Positions 7,883-13,689 of a stretch of DNA of 13,689 nt are shown here, in pieces. The stretch is taken from contig CAKZPJ010000173.1 of the NCBI GenBank assembly GCA_937138955.1, forward strand, positions 1-13,689. The letters run 5' to 3'. How positions within the stretch are numbered: the first letter of the stretch is position 1; every line of letters starts with the position of its first letter. This DNA comes from an uncultured Flammeovirgaceae bacterium (lineage in GTDB: Bacteria > Bacteroidota > Bacteroidia > Cytophagales > Cyclobacteriaceae). Below the pieces are notes generated by a model. It had not been told where the DNA came from and ran no database searches. It worked only from the letters and a program-made list of their open reading frames with translations. Both the position numbers and the translations under genes were made by a program.

Positions 7883-8653
7883 TCAAATAACCATACCTCG
7901 GTAGAATACTCGGTCGCCCACTACGGCGGAATGGTCAGCGCAGTGGAGTGTACAGCGGTTATCCCAAATCACAATATCGCCCGGTTGCCAGCGATGCCGA
8001 TAGATACGTTTGTCTTCCGTAGCATAGTCGTATAGCTGTTTGATTACCTCATTGCCCAGTGAAGTTTGGCGGATGGCTACACAACGTTCCGGCGTCGATA
8101 GGTAAATAGTCTTTTTGCCACTGATAGGGTGGGTCAGAAAAAGCGGATGCCAGGTCTGGGTTTCACTAAGCTGATTCTCCGCTTGATTAATACCCGTAAC
8201 TTGATGTAGCACTTCAGCGTTTGCTAATTCTTCCTTCATCTTATCTTCTAAATCATTGTAGGCTTGGTACTGGTTGGTGAATAGTGTTTCACCGCCAGAA
8301 GTGGGGCACTCAATAATCTTGAGCGAGGTGAAAGACGGAGGATTTGTTACGTAACTGGTATCGGTATGGAACACACTCCGGGGTAGCGTTTTTCTACCTT
8401 TATTTGATACCACATTAAGCCTGGGTTCATTAAGGACATGTTTCTCTCCTTCCGTGAAGGTAAGCCTCCCTAATCGAGCCAGGAAATTCGCAAAGTCAGT
8501 ATCATTTAGCGCTTGGTTATGGAAAACTACTACCCCATAGTCAGCTAATGCTGCCTTTATATCACTGGTTTGTTGATCAGTGACTTCGCTCAGTGATTTT
8601 CCGCTGGTTTCTTCCTGAACGAAGTCAGACCCATCTACTAAATCAAAAAGCAT
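7883..8653 (-). CDS. mysH: MysH-like Fe(II)/2-oxoglutarate-dependent dioxygenase (TauD family)
   Basis: A 256-residue TauD/TfdA-type oxygenase. The iron triad is H96 and D98 (FHTDTSY) plus H237 (NRCTLHCAD). R252 near the C-terminus, 15 residues after the last His, should bind 2-oxoglutarate, the same spacing as in TauD. MysH enzymes convert disubstituted MAAs such as shinorine or porphyra-334 into palythine-type MAAs by oxidative removal of part of the amino-acid side group. That role is assigned here by family plus position beside mysD; the TauD fold alone would allow many substrates. The ATG lies 2 nt after the stop of the HAD-like gene, so the two are almost certainly co-transcribed and translationally coupled. 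The shadow frame opposite its 3' end is not a gene. Confidence 0.8.
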   Translation of the reverse strand: MLFDLVDGSDFVQEETSGKSLSEVTDQQTSDIKAALADYGVVVFHNQALNDTDFANFLARLGRLTFTEGEKHVLNEPRLNVVSNKGRKTLPRSVFHTDTSYVTNPPSFTSLKIIECPTSGGETLFTNQYQAYNDLEDKMKEELANAEVLHQVTGINQAENQLSETQTWHPLFLTHPISGKKTIYLSTPERCVAIRQTSLGNEVIKQLYDYATEDKRIYRHRWQPGDIVIWDNRCTLHCADHSAVVGDRVFYRGMVI

Positions 8654-8655
8654 TT

Positions 8656-9318
8656 TTATGACTCCTTTTGTTTCAACTGATTGAAATCAAGCGAAGAGAG
8701 TTTGTCTTCTGCGCCCTCGAAGTCATGGTCTTGGGTATTATCCCCACCAAAGGCGTAACTATCAATACCCGCCGATTGAGCAGCGGTAAGACCATCCTGA
8801 TTATCCTCAATGGCGATAGCATCATTTGCCTTAATGCTTAACTTTTCTAGGGCTAATTGATAAGCGTCGGACTCTGGTTTTTTAGCATTCACCTGACTGC
8901 TATCAATGATTGCATCAAAGTCCTCCGCCGAAACTTCGGGCGAAAGTGCTTGAATCAAATTATCAATGTTTTCGCGACTGGTAGTGGTTACCAATCCTAC
9001 CTTTGCCCCTTCCTTCTTAGCTTGCTGAATGGTCTCGGCAACACCTAGTCTCGGTTGAATGGATTTCCGCTGTAGTAGCTCCTGGAAAATCCTTGACTTA
9101 TTGGCGTGGATAGCTTCAGCATCTACCGTTTCGCCTTGGCTTTGAGCAAAACGGTCAATTCGCTGCTTACCTCCACTGTCTTTCAGTAATTCTTGATACT
9201 GCTCGCGAGGCCAATTCCAATCTAAGCCAGCTTCGGAAAAGGCTCGGTTGAATGCTTCGCGTTGTAATTCTGAGGTCTCGGCTAGGGTGCCAATAGATCC
9301 AAAAAGTAGTGCTTTCAT
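8656..9318 (-). CDS. HAD-fold (CbbY/phosphoglucomutase-like) protein lacking the catalytic Asp pair
   Basis: A 220-residue HAD subfamily I protein with a helical cap. Motif II (GLVTTTS, about 108-114), motif III (NAKKPESDAY, K146/K147) and motif IV (AIEDNQDGL, E171-D172) are all present. Motif I, normally FDxDGTL, reads FGSIGTL here: nucleophile Asp7 is Gly and Asp9 is Ile. I checked these codons on the DNA; they are intact and the frame is uninterrupted. Classical phosphatase, mutase or dehalogenase chemistry should therefore be lost, while the rest of the fold looks maintained. It is the first gene of a two-gene operon with mysH, 2 nt apart, which implies a role in the same step: a folding or docking partner, ligand sensor, or unrecognised chemistry. 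Function unknown. It is divergent from the broken fic gene. Confidence 0.85.
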   Translation of the reverse strand: MKALLFGSIGTLAETSELQREAFNRAFSEAGLDWNWPREQYQELLKDSGGKQRIDRFAQSQGETVDAEAIHANKSRIFQELLQRKSIQPRLGVAETIQQAKKEGAKVGLVTTTSRENIDNLIQALSPEVSAEDFDAIIDSSQVNAKKPESDAYQLALEKLSIKANDAIAIEDNQDGLTAAQSAGIDSYAFGGDNTQDHDFEGAEDKLSSLDFNQLKQKES

Positions 9319-9497
9319 AGTTATTGTATGTAAAATACCAGATTAACCAAATTACTACTCGGATGTTCGCTTTACCTAACTGTTTTCAGCAATTATAGTG
9401 ATGTATACTTATTAAGATTTCATCAATGTTTTGGTAAGTAGGTAATTATTAATTTTCGTACCATGTGTCCTATTACATTAATATGCTTTTAGTAGGA

Positions 9498-9549
9498 TGA
9501 GCTAAATTGTATTCTTTTATAGCTCACTTTTATCCTTTATAATGAGCTA
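9498..9549. promoter_or_regulatory. Three phased TGAGCTA boxes upstream of fic (possible operator)
   Basis: TGAGCTA occurs at 9498-9504 and 9543-9549, and its exact complement TAGCTCA at 9520-9526. Starts are 22 and 23 bp apart, about two helical turns each. The third box ends 20 bp before the fic ATG. The first two also form a 7-bp perfect hairpin stem. The spacing suggests binding sites for a dimeric regulator, possibly the winged-helix end of Fic itself; no regulator is proven. Confidence 0.4.
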
Positions 9550-9569
9550 CAAATTAGAATATTTAGTAT

Positions 9570-10695
9570 ATGGCTTGGAACTGGAAACACAAAGATTGGC
9601 CAAATTTCGCTCATGATACTCAACGTCTGATGGGTTATGAGAAAAGTTTTTTACATAAAGCTGGCATACTTGCTGGTAGCCTAAAACATATCAGGTCTGA
9701 GGAAGCGGACATTCTCAAAGTTGATTTAATTAGCAATGAAGCCTACAAAACCTCAGCGATAGAAGGTGAGATACTTGATCGAGATTCTTTGCAATCTTCT
9801 ATTAAAAAAAATACTTTGGATTAAAAGCTGACTATCCCGAATACCTCCGTCTGAACAAGGAATATCAGAAATGATGATTGATTTGTATAAAAACTACCCT
9901 ACAGCTTTAGATCACGCTCAACTTTACGCTTGGCACGAAATGCTAACCAACGGTCGGCGAGATTTACTGGATGTAGGCAAATATCGTACTCATCAAGAGC
10001 CAATGCAGATTGTCTCAGGAGCATTAGACTGCTCTAAAATTCACTACGAAGCCCCTCCATCATCTACTACAAAACACGAGATGCAGCAATTCATCCGATG
10101 GTTCAACCAGAGCGGTAAAACAAGTGGTGGTCAGTTTGAACCGATAACTCGCTCGGGTATTACTCACCTTTACTTTGAAAGTATCCATCCTTTTGAAGAT
10201 GGCAACGGGCAAATAGGGCGGGCGCTATCTGAGAAGGTGTTATCGCAAGGATTAAACCAACTAATACTTATCGCTCTTTCCCATACAATAGAAAGTCATA
10301 AAAAGAAGTGTTACGCTGCTCTTCAGCGGAACAGCACTCATCTAGAGATTACAGACTGGTTAGAATATTTCGCTCAAATGGTACTGAAAGCACAAGATTA
10401 CACACAGAGTATGATCGATTTTCTAATTGAAAAAGGTAAGTTCTATCAACGTTTTGACTCTCTGATTAATGAGCGGCAGCGGAAGGTTATTGCGCGTATT
10501 TTCAGAGCGGGCGTAAACAGATTTAGAGGAGGGTTAGGTGCAGATAATTACAGAAGTATCACAAATACTACCGCATCCACCGCTACAAGGGGTTTACAGA
10601 AACTTGTAAAGCTAGAAGCGTTTATTAAAAAGGGGGAAAGAAAGGGTACTCGCTACTACCTAAACATCAACCACTCGATTGTGCAAAATATCTAA
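9570..10695 (+). pseudogene. Fic-family AMPylase (DUF4172-Fic-winged helix), split by two frameshifts
   Basis: Two adjacent frames form one Fic protein. The first (9570-9824) is the DUF4172 N-terminus (WNWKHKDWP) with the inhibitory helix TSAIEG, matching (S/T)xxxE(G/N). The second (from 9871) holds the Fic core HPFEDGNGQIGR (10186-10221) and a C-terminal winged-helix-like region. The linker GLKADYPEYLRLNKE sits in the third frame between them. One extra A in the A8 run at 9804-9811 and one extra A at about 9859-9862 would restore a continuous reading frame. Both losses are in A-runs, so they may be real inactivation, slippage at the A8 tract, or assembly errors. The core motif has Gln in place of the usual Arg in GNGR. 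Intact Fic proteins of this type AMPylate target proteins; the target is unknown here. Confidence 0.85.
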
Positions 10696-10700
10696 TGTTA

Positions 10701-10726
10701 AAAGGCTATGAGGCTCATATAGTCTT
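10701..10726. terminator. Weak hairpin between the convergent fic and rlmN genes
   Basis: TATGA-GGC-TCATA (10707-10719) forms a short hairpin flanked by AAAG on the left and CTTT on the right. It lies in the 42-nt gap between two convergent genes, where a shared terminator is expected. The stem is short and interrupted, with no real U-tract. Confidence 0.3.
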
Positions 10727-10737
10727 TGGCGACAGCT

Positions 10738-11790
10738 TTACTCCTGCTTAATTGCCAGTTGACCGCAGGCAGCGTCAATATCTTTACCTCTACTGCGGCG
10801 CACGTTTACCGTTACCCCTTTATTTTCTAAGTAGCGAGCGAATTGGTTAAGGCGGTCTTCTTCGGTATTCTTGAAATCAGCTTCGGAGATGGGGTTATAC
10901 TCAATTAGGTTTACTTTGCTAGGAACGTATTTGGTGAATTGCCATAGTTCTTTAGCATCTTCTAGCGTATCGTTGAAGTCGTAAAAAACAATGTACTCAA
11001 ACGTAATGCGGGTGTGGGTTTTCTGGTAGAAATACTGTAAGGCTTCACGAAGTACCTCTAGCGAATTAGTCTCATTAATAGCCATAATTCGGTCACGCTT
11101 CTCATCATTCGCCGCGTGCAGCGATAGTGCCAGATTGAATTTGACCTGATCGTCGCCTAGCTTTTTAATCATCTTGGCAATGCCCGCGGTAGAAACAGTG
11201 ATCCGTTTGGGTGACATATTTAACCCTTGAGGAGAAGTAATGTGCTCGATAGATTGTAGCACATTAGCGTAGTTCAGCAGCGGTTCGCCCATGCCCATGT
11301 ACACAATATTGGAGAGTGGCATTTGATAGTTTTGCTCCGCTTGCTGATTAATTAATACCACTTGATCGTATATTTCAGCCGCATCGAGATTGCGCTTACG
11401 ATCCATGTAGCCGGTGGCACAGAACTTGCAAGCCAGCGAACAACCCACTTGAGATGATACGCAAGCCGTCATTCGTGATTTAGAAGGAATCAGTACTCCC
11501 TCAACTAAATGGCTATCATGCAGTCGGAACATCGACTTGATTGTCCGATCGCGGCTTACCTGTTGGTCGTCTACTTGTAGCGCATTGATCGTAAAATTAT
11601 TCTCTAGTAGCTCTCGCGTCTTCTTCGATAGGTTGGTCATTTCAGCGAAGCTGGTCGCTGATTTTTTCCACAGCCATTCTTCGATCTGCTTCACCCGGAA
11701 CGGCTTTTCACCCGCTTCCATGAAGAACTCCAAGAGCTGGGTTGGCTTAATTTTTCGAATGTCGGGCTTGGTTGCGATTGTAGACTCCAT
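10738..11790 (-). CDS. rlmN: 23S rRNA (A2503-C2)/tRNA (A37-C2) methyltransferase, radical SAM
   Basis: RlmN methylates C2 of A2503 in 23S rRNA and of A37 in some tRNAs, supporting translational accuracy. The radical-SAM cluster is C117xxxC121xxC124 (CSLACKFC). GMGEPLLN is the SAM-binding GGE-like motif. C342 (DAACGQLA) is the methyl-carrying cysteine. The N-terminal helical domain IKPTQLLEFFMEAGEKPFRVKQIEEWLW is typical. I start it at the ATG at 11790, giving 350 residues, the usual size. The frame stays open to 11946, but the extra 52 residues are low-complexity, unlike the family, and would overlap the upstream acetyltransferase gene. Cfr resistance enzymes are related, but the N-terminal domain and housekeeping context favour RlmN. 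Confidence 0.96.
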   Translation of the reverse strand: MESTIATKPDIRKIKPTQLLEFFMEAGEKPFRVKQIEEWLWKKSATSFAEMTNLSKKTRELLENNFTINALQVDDQQVSRDRTIKSMFRLHDSHLVEGVLIPSKSRMTACVSSQVGCSLACKFCATGYMDRKRNLDAAEIYDQVVLINQQAEQNYQMPLSNIVYMGMGEPLLNYANVLQSIEHITSPQGLNMSPKRITVSTAGIAKMIKKLGDDQVKFNLALSLHAANDEKRDRIMAINETNSLEVLREALQYFYQKTHTRITFEYIVFYDFNDTLEDAKELWQFTKYVPSKVNLIEYNPISEADFKNTEEDRLNQFARYLENKGVTVNVRRSRGKDIDAACGQLAIKQE

Positions 11791-11878
11791 ACGATAATAA
11801 CAGCGATTGCATTCATCCAACAACGAAAGTGTAACAGAAAGTTTATAGGCTACAATAAATTGTCTGTAGGTCTTAAGT

Positions 11879-12454
11879 TTACGATGTTTTTCGGAGCATA
11901 TATAGGGAAAACCCAAAGTCAAGTTGATCATACACCTGAAAACCAAATTTTTCGTACCACGGTAAATTTTGTAAAGTGGAGGTTTCCAGATAAATGGGTC
12001 GTTGTAGTGATTGACAATGCTCTATCAGTTCAGTGAGCAATGCACTACCGATTCCCTGACCTTGGCTTTTTTCTGCTACTCCCAAAAACCATAGGTGGCA
12101 GAAAGGAGTAGCAGGATGCTTACTCCGAATACGAGCCTCGCGATCTAGCACTTTTGGAACTTTAGTTAATCCAGTAGCTAAAGTAGCTAATTGTATATCC
12201 CATAATATTGACCTGAAGGTAATACGCTTCTGGTCAGGAAATAGCATTAGTGCGTAACCCTTACGGTCGTCTGATTGCCAAACTTCTCCGAATTCAAGGC
12301 AGATATTTAGCGCGTACTGAATCAGAAAATGGATACGTTTCACTCTCTTTGAATCTTGTTTGATAGCGTAATTCACACTTTTATTGTCAGTAAAAGCTTC
12401 AGCAAGCACGTCTAGCAACTGAGAATTATTCGGCTGAGTGATTATCGGAATCAT
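11879..12454 (-). CDS. GNAT-family N-acetyltransferase
   Basis: A 191-residue acyl-CoA-dependent N-acetyltransferase. The CoA pyrophosphate loop is in LGVAEKSQGQGIGSALL (Q131-GQG134-I-G136, the Q/RxxGxG/A motif). ETSTLQNLPWYEKFGF (157-172) is the usual final strand-helix with the tyrosine and KFGF signature of small-molecule GNATs. The substrate cannot be inferred. The gene starts 18 nt after the stop of the MscS-type gene on the same strand, so the two are probably one operon. An 88-nt gap separates it from rlmN. Confidence 0.88.
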   Translation of the reverse strand: MIPIITQPNNSQLLDVLAEAFTDNKSVNYAIKQDSKRVKRIHFLIQYALNICLEFGEVWQSDDRKGYALMLFPDQKRITFRSILWDIQLATLATGLTKVPKVLDREARIRSKHPATPFCHLWFLGVAEKSQGQGIGSALLTELIEHCQSLQRPIYLETSTLQNLPWYEKFGFQVYDQLDFGFSLYMLRKTS

Positions 12455-12472
12455 GTTAGAAAATAAGGTAGA

Positions 12473-13378
12473 TTACTTACCACTTAGTGCTGCGCCTAAG
12501 TTAAGTTCCGAAAGCTTAGTTCCGCCCTTGATGCCAAAATCTAGCGTGCGAATAGGGAACGGAATGGTAATATCGTGGGCATCGTAAGCCTTTTTGATAG
12601 CGATGAATACTTGGTTAGTAATGGTCAGGATATGGGATTCACCGGGAAAATATATCCAAAACCGTAGGTTATAGTTGACCGAGCTATCCCCGAAACCATA
12701 ATAGTCAAAGAAAATATCCTTATCGGTGCGAACGCCTTCTACCGCTTTAATAGCATCCAGCGTTATCTGCATTACCTGCTCCAAATCTTCGCCGTAGGAA
12801 ACCCCAATTTGCAGATCAATGCGCCGTTCGCCCGTAATAGTATAATTGATAATTTTTTTCTGAATAACATCTTTATTCGGAATATACACTTCTTGCCCTT
12901 GGAAAGTACGAATAACCGTTAGGCGGAAATCAGTACGATCGAGAAAGCCAGCGGTGCCATCAATCTCTACCACATCGCCAATATTGAACGGCTTTTTAAA
13001 CGCTAAAATAATCCCGCCGATAAAATTGGCAGCAATATCCTGAAAGGCAAAACCTAGGGCAATCCCGACCACTCCTAGTCCGGCGATGAGTGATGTAACC
13101 GCTTTTTCCAAATCTAGTATCTCAAGTACAACAAACGCACCTATACTCAGGCATAAGTAATATACCAACTGGGCAAGTAGACGCTGGATGTTGATATCCT
13201 CTACCGCTCTGCTTATCACCCGAGTAAATAGCCGCTTTACCAATCGAGCTAGATTTAAAAAAACTATCAGAAGAAAGGTTGCTAGAATTAAATTAGGCAG
13301 CATAGCTATTATGTTTTCAAGCCAGCTCTCTAACTTGGCTAAAATGGTAGCCAAGGCATCGTTTACGTCGAATTTCAT
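12473..13378 (-). CDS. Small-conductance mechanosensitive channel (MscS family)
   Basis: A 301-residue inner-membrane channel that opens under membrane tension to release solutes during osmotic downshock. Three membrane segments are visible: about 22-45, 68-88 and the glycine/alanine-rich pore helix at about 93-126 (GLGVVGIALGFAFQDIAANF). The beta-domain follows with KPFNIGDVVEIDG (129-141) and VYIPNKDV (164-171), both MscS signatures; the C-terminal alpha/beta domain is complete. Length and layout match E. coli MscS (286 residues). A possible minus-strand promoter (TAGATTG near 13438-13444 with an upstream TTG) is weak. It is first in a likely operon with the GNAT gene. Confidence 0.94.
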   Translation of the reverse strand: MKFDVNDALATILAKLESWLENIIAMLPNLILATFLLIVFLNLARLVKRLFTRVISRAVEDINIQRLLAQLVYYLCLSIGAFVVLEILDLEKAVTSLIAGLGVVGIALGFAFQDIAANFIGGIILAFKKPFNIGDVVEIDGTAGFLDRTDFRLTVIRTFQGQEVYIPNKDVIQKKIINYTITGERRIDLQIGVSYGEDLEQVMQITLDAIKAVEGVRTDKDIFFDYYGFGDSSVNYNLRFWIYFPGESHILTITNQVFIAIKKAYDAHDITIPFPIRTLDFGIKGGTKLSELNLGAALSGK

Positions 13379-13590
13379 AGGTATAAGTTATAAGTTAAAT
13401 CGCACTGGGAAGTTAGAAAAAAAGCAGTCGCCTTAAACAATCTACAATGAGAAGAAAGTCAAGTACTGGGGGTAAGGCATTTTATCGAATTCCTACTATA
13501 CTTCTGACTAAAGTTAATTGCTCACTGCTGTTACTATTTGTTCACTGAATAAATGCTATCTTTGGGCGACTAATTAACTACCTAACTAAC
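13379..13590. other. Divergent intergenic region between mscS-type and TRAP genes
   Basis: About 212 bases with no gene. It opens with degenerate ATAAGTT repeats next to the channel gene and ends with the TRAP promoter listed separately. I see no hairpin with a U-tract. Confidence 0.5.
13537..13564 (+). promoter_or_regulatory. Bacteroidota-type promoter of the TRAP transporter gene
   Basis: TATCTTTG at 13557-13564 is an exact match to the Bacteroidota -7 box TAnnTTTG. A TTTG -33-like box sits 16 nt upstream (13537-13540), a slightly short spacing. Transcription would start near 13570, about 20 nt before the TTG start. This is the clearest promoter in the window and supports the phylum assignment. 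Confidence 0.7.
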
Positions 13591-13689
13591 TTGAGAAAAC
13601 TGCTCACTACTATCAGTCAAACGATAGACCGCCTGAACGAAATTGTGGGGCACGGAGTGGCTTGGTTAACTACCGTTTTGGTATTGGTT
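13591..13689 (+). CDS. TRAP transporter small permease (DctQ-type), 3' end missing
   Basis: The first 33 codons of a protein that runs off the window. The translation (ISQTIDRLNEIVGHGVAWLT, then a hydrophobic TVLVLV) is the standard opening of the 4-helix small permease of tripartite ATP-independent periplasmic transporters: a short amphipathic IDRLNE helix followed by the first membrane helix. The start is TTG at 13591; an in-frame TGA at 13546 limits upstream extension and no ATG or GTG is available in between. A good promoter lies just upstream. Large permease and substrate-binding genes would be expected to the right. Confidence 0.72.
   Translation, partial: MRKLLTTISQTIDRLNEIVGHGVAWLTTVLVLV

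Noticed and set aside
7850..8035. Small plus-strand gene overlapping the mysH 3' end
   Set aside because: It lies antisense to a well-supported dioxygenase gene and resembles no known protein.
9390..9397. Minus-strand TATAATTG as promoter of the HAD-mysH operon
   Set aside because: It has one mismatch to TAnnTTTG and no -33 box at suitable spacing; it is too weak to list.
11791..11946. N-terminal extension of RlmN by 52 residues
   Set aside because: It would overlap the GNAT gene, is unlike the family, and the ATG at 11790 gives the normal length.

Overview
The window looks like a chromosomal segment of a marine-type Bacteroidota bacterium, probably order Cytophagales. The protein flavour, the scarcity of Shine-Dalgarno sequences before starts, two TTG starts and one textbook Bacteroidota promoter (TAnnTTTG) at the right end all point that way. 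The assignment is inferred from sequence style, not from a database search.

The centre (2353-9318) is a compact gene set for mycosporine-like amino acids (MAAs), the UV-absorbing sunscreens best known from cyanobacteria. On the minus strand is a sugar 7-phosphate cyclase in the MysA position. Divergent from it, on the plus strand, are mysB (O-methyltransferase), mysC (ATP-grasp, adds glycine) and mysD (D-Ala-D-Ala-ligase-like ATP-grasp, adds a second amino acid). Converging on mysD is a minus-strand pair: a HAD-fold protein followed 2 nt later by a MysH-like Fe(II)/2-oxoglutarate dioxygenase. Together they predict sedoheptulose 7-phosphate -> 4-deoxygadusol -> mycosporine-glycine -> a disubstituted MAA -> a palythine-type MAA.

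Several features depart from the cyanobacterial model. The cyclase has an N-terminal extension of about 165 residues and an active-site loop unlike cyanobacterial MysA, nearer to what I remember of 2-epi-valiolone synthases. The HAD protein lacks the catalytic aspartates. The mysB leader carries tandem hairpins ending in a U-tract, which suggests attenuation. A DUF6492-like glycosyltransferase lies just past the cyclase terminator.

Left flank: the 3' part of an oligopeptidase B gene (1-1262), convergent with and overlapping the glycosyltransferase gene (1259-2278). Right flank: a fic-type AMPylase gene broken by two single-base frameshifts (9570-10695) with phased TGAGCTA boxes upstream; then a minus-strand run of rlmN, a GNAT acetyltransferase and an MscS-type channel; and finally the first 33 codons of a TRAP transporter small permease (13591-13689), running off the window. 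I see no tRNA, rRNA, CRISPR array, insertion sequence or transposase.
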